Source of the DNA: Halarcobacter sp.
GTDB taxonomy: Bacteria; Campylobacterota; Campylobacteria; Campylobacterales; Arcobacteraceae
Direction: 5' to 3'
NCBI GenBank assembly: GCA_030145305.1
Contig: JAQYVX010000004.1
Span: forward strand, 62,001 to 126,000
DNA length: 64,000 nucleotides
Each line of letters starts with the position of its first letter. Positions within the stretch are counted from its first letter, which is position 1. The translations under genes were made by a program, and so were the position numbers. The notes beneath the pieces were generated by a model. That model ran no database searches, was not told the DNA's origin, and was given only the letters and a program-made list of their open reading frames with translations. Of this stretch, positions 18,301 through 26,532 are shown piece after piece.

Positions 18301-19830
18301 ATGAACTCAATTGACAAAATAGAATTAACATATCTCAAACTTGAAGACCATAAAAATATTGTTTTATTAATGAATGATGAATACAAGCATTTAGATGATT
18401 CAAGTTGGACTTATGAGGAATTTTCTACACTCTTATCTAAATTTCCAAAAGGTCAAGTTGGTATAAAAATCAATAATGAACTTGCTGGATTTGCACTTAG
18501 TATTGTTGTTGACTACAATAAATTTGATGATTCACATACTTATAAAGAAATCACAGGGAACTACTCTTTTGATACCCATACAGACAATGGTGATACACTT
18601 TATGGTGTTGATGTTTTTATAAATAAAAAATATAGAGGATTAAGACTTGGAAGAAGACTTTATGAATTTAGACAAGAACTTTGTGAAGAATTAAATTTAA
18701 GAGGAATTATTTTTGGAGGAAGACTTCCAAATTATAAAAAATATTCTGAAACCTTAACTCCAAAAGAATATATCTCAAAAGTTAGAGCAAGAGAGATTTA
18801 TGACCCTGTTCTTAATTTCCAACTTTCTAATGATTTTTATGTAAAAAGAGTATTAAAAAATTATCTAGAAGGTGATATAGATAGTTGTGAATATGCTTCT
18901 TTACTAGCTTGGGATAATATCTATTATGCTAAGCCATCAATTGTTCCAATGCCACAAAAAACTGTTATTAGATTAGGTCTTATTCAATGGCAAGTTAGAC
19001 CTTATAAAAATATTGAAGAAGTATTAGAACAAGCAGAATATTTCGTTGATGCTGTTTCAAACTATAGAAGTGATTTTGCCCTTTTCCCTGAATTTTTTAA
19101 TGCTCCATTAATGGCTGCTTTTAATCATTTAGGTGAGGCAGAAGCAATAAGAGAATTAGCAAAATTTACACCAAAGTTTAAAGAAGAATTTTCTCGTTTA
19201 GCAATTGCATATAATATTAATATAATTACAGGAAGTATGCCAGAGCTTGTTGATGGAGATTTATATAATGTTGGTTTTGTATGTAAAAGAGATGGTTCAG
19301 TTGAAAAATATGCAAAAATACATGTAACTCCTGATGAGAAAAAAGTTTGGGGATTAAAAGGTTCAAATGAAATAAAAACATTTGATACAGACTGTGGAAA
19401 AATCGGTGTTCTAATTTGTTATGATAGTGAATTCCCTGAATTAGGAAGAATGTTAGCAAAAGAAGGAATGGATATATTATTTGTTCCATTTTTAACAGAT
19501 ACTCAAAATGGTTACTCAAGAGTAAAAATTTGTGCTCAAGCTAGAGCTGTTGAGAACGAATGTTACGTGGCAATTGCTGGATGTGTAGGAAATCTTCCAA
19601 AGGTTGCTAATATGGATATTCAATATGCTCAATCAGCTGTATTTACTCCTTGTGATTTTGCTTTTCCACCAAATGGAATAAAAGCAGAATCTACTCCAAA
19701 CACTGAAATGATTTTAGTAGCAGATGTAGATGTGGAGTTATTAAAAGAGCTTCATAGTTTAGGAAGTGTAACTAATTTAAAAGATAGAAGAACAGATATT
19801 TATGAAGTTGAATTAAAATATAAAAGTTAG
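18301..19830 (+). CDS. GNAT acetyltransferase fused to carbon-nitrogen hydrolase
   Basis: A 509-residue two-domain cytoplasmic protein. Residues 1-215 are GNAT-like, with the acetyl-CoA loop KKYRGLRLGRRLY at about 117-130. Residues 220-509 form a nitrilase-superfamily amidohydrolase with the complete triad: Glu264 (FPEFF), Lys339 (YAKIHVTPDE) and Cys373 (LICYDSEFPE). The same fusion is a known bacterial family of unsettled substrate. It likely hydrolyses an amide or N-acyl compound, possibly one that the GNAT half makes or recognises. It has its own promoter downstream of the lysR gene. The domain call is secure, the substrate is unknown. Confidence 0.88.
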   Translation: MNSIDKIELTYLKLEDHKNIVLLMNDEYKHLDDSSWTYEEFSTLLSKFPKGQVGIKINNELAGFALSIVVDYNKFDDSHTYKEITGNYSFDTHTDNGDTLYGVDVFINKKYRGLRLGRRLYEFRQELCEELNLRGIIFGGRLPNYKKYSETLTPKEYISKVRAREIYDPVLNFQLSNDFYVKRVLKNYLEGDIDSCEYASLLAWDNIYYAKPSIVPMPQKTVIRLGLIQWQVRPYKNIEEVLEQAEYFVDAVSNYRSDFALFPEFFNAPLMAAFNHLGEAEAIRELAKFTPKFKEEFSRLAIAYNINIITGSMPELVDGDLYNVGFVCKRDGSVEKYAKIHVTPDEKKVWGLKGSNEIKTFDTDCGKIGVLICYDSEFPELGRMLAKEGMDILFVPFLTDTQNGYSRVKICAQARAVENECYVAIAGCVGNLPKVANMDIQYAQSAVFTPCDFAFPPNGIKAESTPNTEMILVADVDVELLKELHSLGSVTNLKDRRTDIYEVELKYKS

Positions 19831-19846
19831 AATATTAAAAATATAA

Positions 19847-19873
19847 AAGTATTAGAGTAAATCTCTAATACTT
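19847..19873. terminator. Hairpin terminator between convergent hydrolase and radical SAM genes
   Basis: A perfect 11-bp stem (19847-19857 with 19863-19873) with loop TAAAT. It overlaps the last codons of the minus-strand radical SAM gene. On the minus strand it is followed by a U-rich tract, so it mainly ends that transcript. Confidence 0.65.
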
Positions 19874-20896
19874 AAGACCTTCTTTTAACAAGGCTTTTCT
19901 TATATTCTGAACTTGTACATGCTTATTTTTACACCATTGTGGAGCTAATAAACTACTATCCTCAATTCCTGCTGTTACTCTTTGAACAGAAACATTTTCA
20001 GGTAAATTTTTTATTGATTTAACAACAGTATCTATATACAATTCTTCTGTTATTGGTATAAAATTACCTTTTTTATAATCTTTCGTTAAAAGTGTATTTT
20101 TTACAACATATAAAGGATGAAATTTAATTGAATCAATATTTAAAGCTAGAGTTTGATTAAAAGATTCTAGCATCATTTCTTGGTCTTCATCAGGCAAACC
20201 ATAAATTAAATGTCCACAAACTTTTAGACCTCTATCTTTTGTTTTTTTAATCCATTTTCGCATAGTATAGGCATCATCACCACGATTTATTTTTTCTAAA
20301 GTTTGATCATAAAAAGATTGAATTCCATATTCAACCCAAATCTCTTTATCTTTATTTAACTCTTCTAAAAAATCTAAAATCTCATCAGTCATACAATCAG
20401 TTCGTGTACCAATTGAGAGTCCAACAACATTATCAAAAGATAAGGCTTTAGTATACAAAGCTTTTAAAGTTTCAAGTGGAGCATAAGTATTTGTAAAAGA
20501 TTGGAAATAAACTATAAACTTTTTTGTTCCAAATTTATTTTCTAATCTTTGTTTTGTTGCCTCAAATTGTAATTGTAGTTGTTTTAACTGCATATCCAAA
20601 AATGGGTTTTCATTAACTCTTGGATTTAATTTAAAAGAAGGTTTCTTCTCTTGAATATTTGGAGAGAATGAATCATTTTCACAAAAAGTACAACCACCCT
20701 TGGCTACTGTTCCATCAATATTTGGACAAGTAAAACCACCTATTGAAATAGGTACTTTATAAATGGTTTCACCATATTTTTGTCTAAAATATCGCCCAAT
20801 AGTAAGAACTTCTTTATTATTATATTTTTTTAAAACTGTTTTATTTTGTAACGAAATAGTCACCGTCAAAGCTCTCCAAGGCATAATTTCTGTCAT
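19865..20896 (-). CDS. YhcC/TIGR01212-type radical SAM protein
   Basis: A 343-residue radical S-adenosylmethionine protein. The iron-sulfur motif has the unusual spacing of this family: Cys-X12-Cys-X2-Cys in CPNIDGTVAKGGCTFC. It is followed by YFQSFTNTYAP and GLSIGTRTDC, typical of the Elp3-related YhcC group. The reaction is unknown, though a tRNA-related one has been suggested for relatives. The listed ATG overlaps purF by 56 bases and has a poorly spaced ribosome site; TTG or GTG codons at 20869 and 20863 are alternative starts with GGAG upstream. It ends the trxB-dapB-purF run. Confidence 0.85.
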   Translation of the reverse strand: MTEIMPWRALTVTISLQNKTVLKKYNNKEVLTIGRYFRQKYGETIYKVPISIGGFTCPNIDGTVAKGGCTFCENDSFSPNIQEKKPSFKLNPRVNENPFLDMQLKQLQLQFEATKQRLENKFGTKKFIVYFQSFTNTYAPLETLKALYTKALSFDNVVGLSIGTRTDCMTDEILDFLEELNKDKEIWVEYGIQSFYDQTLEKINRGDDAYTMRKWIKKTKDRGLKVCGHLIYGLPDEDQEMMLESFNQTLALNIDSIKFHPLYVVKNTLLTKDYKKGNFIPITEELYIDTVVKSIKNLPENVSVQRVTAGIEDSSLLAPQWCKNKHVQVQNIRKALLKEGLKY

Positions 20897-22190
20897 TTCC
20901 TATTGAGTTTTTTAAGTCTTCAATAGAAAGATATTCTAAAGTGTCAGCTTCGATAAATTCGCAAACCTCTTCTTTACTCATATTATTTGAAATAAGTTCT
21001 TCTTTAGTTGGAGTATCAATACCATAATAACAAGGAAATTTAATTTCTGGACTTGCTACTCTAAAGTGAACTTCTTTAGCTCCTGCATCTTTTAGCATTC
21101 TAACTATTCTTTTTGAAGTAGTTCCTCTTACAATTGAATCATCAATTACAAGTAAAGACTTCCCTTGAATTAAAGATCTCATAGGTGAAAGTTTCATTCT
21201 AACTTTCATGCTTCTTTTTTCTTGCGTAGGCTCGATAAATGTTCTTCCAACATAATGATTTCTAATAATCCCATATTTAAAAGGAATACCACTTTGTGCA
21301 GCATAACCTAAAGCTGCTGGTACTCCTGAGTCTGGAACAGGAACTACCATATCATACTTAATAGTCGACTTTTCATCATTTTTAGCTAAAGTTTTTCCCA
21401 TATTTTCTCTTGTTTCATAAACAGTTTTTCCATCTATTAGAGAATCAGGACGTGCAAAATATACATATTCAAAAGCACAAGGTCTAAACTCAGGTTCAAA
21501 TAATTGAATTGATTCTGGTTCATCACTATGTTTTGAGAAAATCAACATTTCTCCTGGTTTCACATCTCTTACAAAAGTAGCATCTACAAGTTCAAAAGCA
21601 CAAGTCTCACTAGCAACTATATATCCACCTGATTTTAATTTTCCTAAAGATAAAGGTCTAATTCCATATCTGTCTCTAATTACAAATTGCTTATTTCTAG
21701 ATTGAATAATAAAACAGTATGCTCCAATAGTTTTATCCAAAGCATGAATAATTCTATCTTTTAATTTATCCTCAGGACTTTTTGCAATAAGATGAATAAG
21801 ATTTTCAGTATCCATATCTGTTTGAAAAATAGAGCCATTGTCGATTAATTCTTTTCTAATCTCTTTTTTATTGATTAAATTACCATTATGTACAATTGAT
21901 ATTTCACCAAGTTTATATCTTGCAAAAACAGGCTGAGCGTCTAAAATAGAATCTCCACCTGCTGTTGAATATCTATTATGGCCAATTGCCATATTACCTT
22001 TTAAGTATGTTAAGGCATCTTCATTAAATACATCAGATACCAAACCTCTATCTTTTTTAGTAAAAATCTTGCCACTACAAGATGAAGAAATTCCCGTTGC
22101 TTCTTGTCCTCTATGTTGCATAGAAAAAAGAGCTAATGAAGCCAGTCTTGCCGCGTTTTCATTTCCGTATATACCAACTATTGCACACAT
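20841..22190 (-). CDS. purF: Amidophosphoribosyltransferase PurF
   Basis: PurF makes 5-phosphoribosylamine from PRPP and glutamine, the committed step of purine synthesis. The 449-residue protein starts MCAIVGIYG, with the glutaminase nucleophile Cys2 exposed after Met removal and no long propeptide. GHNRYSTAG and HNGNL belong to the glutaminase domain, and the PRPP loop is VIDDSIVRGTTS. No C-terminal cysteine set for an Fe-S cluster is evident. It lies 70 bases after dapB on the same strand and overlaps the radical SAM gene. Confidence 0.96.
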   Translation of the reverse strand: MCAIVGIYGNENAARLASLALFSMQHRGQEATGISSSCSGKIFTKKDRGLVSDVFNEDALTYLKGNMAIGHNRYSTAGGDSILDAQPVFARYKLGEISIVHNGNLINKKEIRKELIDNGSIFQTDMDTENLIHLIAKSPEDKLKDRIIHALDKTIGAYCFIIQSRNKQFVIRDRYGIRPLSLGKLKSGGYIVASETCAFELVDATFVRDVKPGEMLIFSKHSDEPESIQLFEPEFRPCAFEYVYFARPDSLIDGKTVYETRENMGKTLAKNDEKSTIKYDMVVPVPDSGVPAALGYAAQSGIPFKYGIIRNHYVGRTFIEPTQEKRSMKVRMKLSPMRSLIQGKSLLVIDDSIVRGTTSKRIVRMLKDAGAKEVHFRVASPEIKFPCYYGIDTPTKEELISNNMSKEEVCEFIEADTLEYLSIEDLKNSIGNDRNYALESFDGDYFVTK

Positions 22191-22260
22191 TTATTTAACC
22201 TTTAAAAAAATAAGAAGTGAAAGTGTAAAATATCTTTTTATTTTTCATGTTTTAGATTTT

Positions 22261-23034
22261 TTATAGACCTAGACAGTCATTAATAGAATAAAGTCCTGGT
22301 TCTTGATTTACTAGCCATTTAGCTGCTTTTATTGCACCTTTTGAGAAAGTATTTCTCGAAGTTGCTGTATGATGAAGTTCTATAAATTCACCATCATTAT
22401 ATAAACCTACTGTATGACGCCCCACAATATCACCACCACGTAAAGACATAACACCAATTTCATCTTTAGTTCTTGCACCAATCACACCATCACGACCTGA
22501 AACTCTAACTGCATCTAATTCTAAATCTCTTGCACGTGCTGCATGCTCTGCTAGAGTAAGAGCTGTTCCTGATGGTGAATCAACTTTATGTCTGTGATGT
22601 TGTTCTACAACTTCACAATCAAAATCTTTTAAAGCTTTTGCAGCTAAAGAAACAAGTTTATTTAATACAGCCACTCCTAAACTCATATTTGTAGCATATA
22701 AAACTGGAACTTTTTTAGAAGCCTCTAAAAGAAGATTTTGTTGATGCTTATTAAATCCAGTTGTTGCAATAACTAAAGGTTTTGTCCCACCATTTTCAAC
22801 AATTTCTTCAAGTAAACTTTGAGTTGCCGCAGGAGCAGAAAAATCAATAATTACATCAGAAGAGTCTAAAAGAACTTTCATATCATTTGTAACTATAGTT
22901 CCTTCAGGAACTACTTTTTTTAAGTCATCAAAAACGTGGCAAGCCGCTAGTTTTGTTTCATTATCAATTTCTAAATCATCAATTAATAGTGAACCTACTC
23001 TACCCGTACTTCCAACAATTCCTACATTAACCAT
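22261..23034 (-). CDS. dapB: 4-hydroxy-tetrahydrodipicolinate reductase DapB
   Basis: DapB reduces hydroxy-tetrahydrodipicolinate in lysine and diaminopimelate synthesis. The 257-residue protein has an N-terminal nucleotide site (GIVGSTGRVGSLL), the catalytic VEQHHRHKVDSPSGTA segment (His pair and Lys) and MSLRGGDIVGRHTV. It starts 4 bases after trxB. Confidence 0.96.
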   Translation of the reverse strand: MVNVGIVGSTGRVGSLLIDDLEIDNETKLAACHVFDDLKKVVPEGTIVTNDMKVLLDSSDVIIDFSAPAATQSLLEEIVENGGTKPLVIATTGFNKHQQNLLLEASKKVPVLYATNMSLGVAVLNKLVSLAAKALKDFDCEVVEQHHRHKVDSPSGTALTLAEHAARARDLELDAVRVSGRDGVIGARTKDEIGVMSLRGGDIVGRHTVGLYNDGEFIELHHTATSRNTFSKGAIKAAKWLVNQEPGLYSINDCLGL

Positions 23035-23038
23035 ACTT

Positions 23039-23968
23039 TTATCCTAAATATTCAATAATATTAACAGCTGCTGTTGAACCATCACCAGAAGCACATACTA
23101 CTTGTTTTGCTGCATCAATTCTAACATCACCTGCTGCATATAATCCTGGAACATTTGTTCTCATTCTTAAATCAACAATTATTTCGCCTTGTTCATTTGT
23201 ATCACATAAAAAAGTTCCATCATCTTGTTTTAAAGGATCATTTAATACATCACGTCCTACAAATACAAATACACCAGGAACTGGTAAATCTCTAATAGTT
23301 CCATCAATTTTTGATTTTACTTTTAGACCAGTAACTCCCATATTGTCACCATAAACTTCTTCAATATCTACATTTGTTACTTCTTCAATATTTTCACAAG
23401 CTTTCATATGTTCAATTGTACTTGGTGCTGCTCTATATGTATCACGTCTATGAACTAGATATACTTTTGAACAAGTTTTTGCAAGATAAACTGCTTCTTC
23501 AAGTGCCGAATCACCACCACCAACTAAAGCTACTTCTTTTCCTTTGTAGAAAAAACCATCACAAGTTGCACAAGTTGAGATTCCTCTTCCAAAGAATTTA
23601 TCTTCACCTTGGAATCCTGCTCGTCTTGGAACTGAACCAGTTGCTAATAAAACAGATTTAGCTTCTTGTTTTTTACCATCAGCAGTTTCAAGAGTAAAAA
23701 TATCACCCTCTTTTGTTACTTTTGAAACTTGATTCATTTCATGTTTAAGACCAAATCTTTGACACTGTTCAAGCCAGTTTTCCATTAGTTCCATACCAGT
23801 CATAACATTACCTTGTCCAGGATAATTTTCAATTTCTGAACTTCCTGTAATTTGACCACCTGGTAATCCCATTTCAAACATTGTAACGTTTTTTAAACCA
23901 CCTCTAGTTGCATATAAACCAGCCGTAAGACCCGCAGGTCCACCACCAATAATTGCTAAATCTAACAT
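23039..23968 (-). CDS. trxB: Thioredoxin-disulfide reductase TrxB
   Basis: An NADPH-dependent FAD enzyme that reduces thioredoxin (trxA is at 40761-41078). The 309-residue protein has the FAD motif GGGPAGL at residues 8-14, the redox-active CATC (about 133-136), the NADPH motif VGGGDSALEEA and the terminal FAD segment AAGDVR. It heads the trxB-dapB-purF run. A minus-strand -10 box (TATAAT, 24011-24016) lies 43 bases upstream of the start. Confidence 0.96.
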   Translation of the reverse strand: MLDLAIIGGGPAGLTAGLYATRGGLKNVTMFEMGLPGGQITGSSEIENYPGQGNVMTGMELMENWLEQCQRFGLKHEMNQVSKVTKEGDIFTLETADGKKQEAKSVLLATGSVPRRAGFQGEDKFFGRGISTCATCDGFFYKGKEVALVGGGDSALEEAVYLAKTCSKVYLVHRRDTYRAAPSTIEHMKACENIEEVTNVDIEEVYGDNMGVTGLKVKSKIDGTIRDLPVPGVFVFVGRDVLNDPLKQDDGTFLCDTNEQGEIIVDLRMRTNVPGLYAAGDVRIDAAKQVVCASGDGSTAAVNIIEYLG

Positions 23969-24219
23969 GTGTAATCCTTTTTGTGTTATACCAAATGAGA
24001 AAATAATATCATTATACTCTCATTTATTATGAAGGCACAATAATACTCAAATATTGTTAAGTATTAGGTTAAATAATCCAAAGACAAACGATAATTTTTA
24101 TCATCTAGTAATTTTTATTGTATTTAACAATATAATCCCTAATAGATAACTTTTATTGTATGTTTATTCAATTTTTTTTAACTAATTTTAAGTTATTATA
24201 TATTTTCAAAAGGACAATA
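23969..24219. promoter_or_regulatory. Divergent promoter region trxB / AGCS symporter
   Basis: This 251-base gap holds a minus-strand -10 (TATAAT, 24011-24016) for trxB and a plus-strand -10 (TATAAT, 24131-24136) for the symporter, with a start near 24143 and a leader of about 77 nt. The middle is AT-rich, with imperfect repeats of TATTGTTAAGTATTA type but no clear operator. I see no gene in it. Confidence 0.6.
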
Positions 24220-25545
24220 ATGGATTTATTAGATAGTTTTATGTCATCTGCCTCTGGTTTTATTTGGGGTGTACCAATGTTAGTATTACTTGTTGGAACT
24301 GGTTTATACTTAAGTATTAAGTTAAAAGGAATGCAATTCTGGGCCCTAGGCCATGCAATTAAGCTAATTTTTAAAAAAGAAAAAAATGGAGAAGGTGATA
24401 TTACACATTTTCAAGCCTTAATGACAGCACTAGCTGCAACTGTAGGTATTGGAAATATAGTAGGAGTTGCAACAGCAATTACTTTTGGAGGTCCAGGAGC
24501 CGTATTTTGGATGTGGGTAACGGGACTTGTGGGAATGGCTACAAAATATTCAGAAGCAATATTAGCTGTAAAGTATAGAGAAAAAGGCAAAAATGGTTAT
24601 AAAGGTGGTCCAATGTACTATCTTGCAAATGGTTTAAATATGCCAAAACTAGCCTTTTTCTTTGCACTTTTTACAGTTTTAGCATCTTTTGGTATTGGAA
24701 ATATGACACAATCAAATGCTGTAGCAAATGCTTTGTTTTCTCAATTTTCAATTCCTACTTGGGTTAGTGGAATTGTTTTATTAACAATAACTTCATTTGT
24801 AATTTTAGGTGGAATTAAATCAATTGGTAAAACCACTTCTTTTTTAATTCCTTTTATGATTGTTGTATATCTATCAACTTCACTTCTTATTATAATTACA
24901 AACTATGACAAAGTTCTTGATGCTTTTGGACTTATTTTTTATCATGCCTTTAATCCCATAGCAGCTGGCGGTGGATTTGCAGGAGCCGCTGTTGCAGCTG
25001 CTATTAGATACGGAATAGCAAGGGGAGTTTTCTCAAATGAATCAGGTCTAGGATCAGCGCCAATTGCAGCAGCTGCTGCAAAAACCAATGATCCCGTAAA
25101 GCAAGCTCTTGTTTCTATGACACAAACTTTTATTGATACTTTACTTGTTTGTACAATGACCGCACTTATAATTCTTATGGCACCTGTTTGGACAACAGGA
25201 GGAAATGCTGCTGAACTTACTTTAAAAAGTTTTGAATTCTTTTTAGGTGATGCAGGAGCACTTATTGTTGTACTTGCTACCATTCTTTTTGGATACTCTA
25301 CAATTTTGGGTTGGTCATATTATGGAGAAAGAGCCTTTGAATATATTTTTGGTGATAAATCAATCAAAATATACAGAATAATTTTCATAAGTTTTATACT
25401 TGTAGGAGCCATGATGGAATTAAAACTTGTATGGAATTTCTCAGATTTAGCAAATGGACTTATGGCTATTCCAAATTTAATAGCATTACTTTTATTATCT
25501 AAGGTAGTTTCAGAAGAAACTAATAGATATTTTAAAGCAAAATAA
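24220..25545 (+). CDS. Alanine/glycine:cation symporter, AGCS family
   Basis: A 441-residue inner-membrane symporter that probably takes up alanine or glycine with Na+ or H+. I chose the ATG at 24220 because AAGGA lies 6 bases upstream and the protein then begins MDLLDSFMSSASGFIWGVP; the longer frame adds a spurious hydrophobic stretch. AGCS signatures include ALAATVGIGNIVGVATAI, GGPGAVFWMWVTGL and GVFSNESGLGSAPIAAAAA. About 10-11 helices are visible. It precedes frdCAB but has its own terminator and promoter. Confidence 0.92.
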   Translation: MDLLDSFMSSASGFIWGVPMLVLLVGTGLYLSIKLKGMQFWALGHAIKLIFKKEKNGEGDITHFQALMTALAATVGIGNIVGVATAITFGGPGAVFWMWVTGLVGMATKYSEAILAVKYREKGKNGYKGGPMYYLANGLNMPKLAFFFALFTVLASFGIGNMTQSNAVANALFSQFSIPTWVSGIVLLTITSFVILGGIKSIGKTTSFLIPFMIVVYLSTSLLIIITNYDKVLDAFGLIFYHAFNPIAAGGGFAGAAVAAAIRYGIARGVFSNESGLGSAPIAAAAAKTNDPVKQALVSMTQTFIDTLLVCTMTALIILMAPVWTTGGNAAELTLKSFEFFLGDAGALIVVLATILFGYSTILGWSYYGERAFEYIFGDKSIKIYRIIFISFILVGAMMELKLVWNFSDLANGLMAIPNLIALLLLSKVVSEETNRYFKAK

Positions 25546-25553
25546 TATTTCAA

Positions 25554-25590
25554 GAGAAGAGAATGTGATTTTCTCTTTTCTATTTTTCTT
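25554..25590 (+). terminator. Terminator of AGCS symporter gene
   Basis: A stem of about 10 bp with one wobble pair (25554-25563 with 25571-25580) and a 7-base loop, followed by a T-rich tract. It starts 9 bases after the stop codon. Confidence 0.6.
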
Positions 25591-25609
25591 CTTTTTCAGT
25601 TTTTTTCTC

Positions 25610-25704
25610 AGTTTTTTTATTAAATATCACTTTTTTTACTTTTTTACCAATTTTTTAATGTAAATTAATAAAAAATATTAGTTTTTTTATTAAATATCAC
25701 TTTT
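25610..25704 (+). repeat. 25-bp exact direct repeat upstream of frdC
   Basis: Two identical 25-base copies at 25610-25634 and 25680-25704, 70 bases apart, each A/T-rich and ending in AAATATCACTTTT. The second copy abuts the frdC promoter, with its CACTTTT in the -35 position. A related element (AAATATTCACTTTT and AAACATCACTTTT) occurs twice before aspA at about 29344 and 29383. It is probably a regulator-binding array rather than a mobile-element scar. Confidence 0.75.
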
Positions 25705-25727
25705 AGGTCATTTAGACGCATTAGAAT
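25697..25727 (+). promoter_or_regulatory. frdC promoter with TCA/TCA direct repeat
   Basis: The -10 box is TAGAAT at 25722-25727. TCA elements at 25697-25699 and 25708-25710 are 11 bases apart, and the first begins 25 bases before the -10 box. aspA and dcuB show the same geometry. The predicted start near 25734 gives a leader of about 21 nt. Confidence 0.6.
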
Positions 25728-25754
25728 TCTCCCAAATTATCAAAAGGAGAAGAA

Positions 25755-26522
25755 ATGGAAAAAATAATTGAAGCCTTTACAGGAGTTACACCAGAAGGTA
25801 AAAAAAGTAGGACTCCAGCAAGACTGGACAAACTTTTAACTGGAACTGGAGTAGTTTTAGCAATATTTATGATGGCTCATATGTTTTTCGTATCTACAAT
25901 TTTACTTGGTGAAAAAACAATGTACACTGTTACAAAAATGTTTGAACTGGATTTTATGTTTGAGGGTGGTTTACCTTTTATTATAAGTATCTTTGTTGCA
26001 ATCATTACAGCAATACTTGTTGTTCACGCAATCTTAGGAATAAGAAAGTTCCCAACTTCGTATAAAGCATATATAAGAATCAAACAACATGCAAAAATGA
26101 TGAAACACTCAGATACATCAATGTGGATGTTCCAATGGATAAGTGGTTTAATGATGATGTTTTTGGCAAGTATACATTTATATATTATGTTTACTCAACC
26201 TCAAAATATTGGTCCATATGCAAGTGCAAATAGAATTGTAAATGAACATATGTGGCTTTTATATATGGTTTTATTAATCTGTGTTGAATTACATGGTTCT
26301 ATTGGACTTTATAGAGCAGCAATGAAATGGGGATGGTTTGATGGTGAAAATCCAAAAGAAACTAGAAAGAAAATGATTAAAGCTAAAAAAATGGTAAGTT
26401 ATTTTTTCTTAACTTTAGGAGCTATAACATTGTTAGCATATATAAAAATCGGTATTGAAAAAGGTGATTCTCTTCCTATGAAGTATTCTCCAACAACTTA
26501 TCAAGAAATTATTAAAAAGTAA
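25755..26522 (+). CDS. frdC: Fumarate reductase cytochrome b subunit FrdC
   Basis: A 255-residue dihaem cytochrome b that anchors fumarate reductase and oxidises menaquinol. It is of the large Wolinella/Campylobacter type, not the short FrdC/FrdD pair of E. coli. Five membrane helices are visible. Histidines in or near the helices ([33 protein letters not shown]) are the haem ligand candidates. The ATG follows AAAAGGAG. It is first in frdCAB, 10 bases before frdA. Confidence 0.94.
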   Translation: MEKIIEAFTGVTPEGKKSRTPARLDKLLTGTGVVLAIFMMAHMFFVSTILLGEKTMYTVTKMFELDFMFEGGLPFIISIFVAIITAILVVHAILGIRKFPTSYKAYIRIKQHAKMMKHSDTSMWMFQWISGLMMMFLASIHLYIMFTQPQNIGPYASANRIVNEHMWLLYMVLLICVELHGSIGLYRAAMKWGWFDGENPKETRKKMIKAKKMVSYFFLTLGAITLLAYIKIGIEKGDSLPMKYSPTTYQEIIKK

Positions 26523-26532
26523 GGGACCTATA

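Noticed and set aside
24160-24219. Longer start of the AGCS symporter
   Set aside because: The internal ATG at 24220 has AAGGA at good spacing and gives the family N-terminus.
25610-25704. Insertion-sequence scar or CRISPR-like repeat
   Set aside because: There are only two copies, with no inverted ends or transposase nearby, and they fit promoter elements that recur upstream of aspA.
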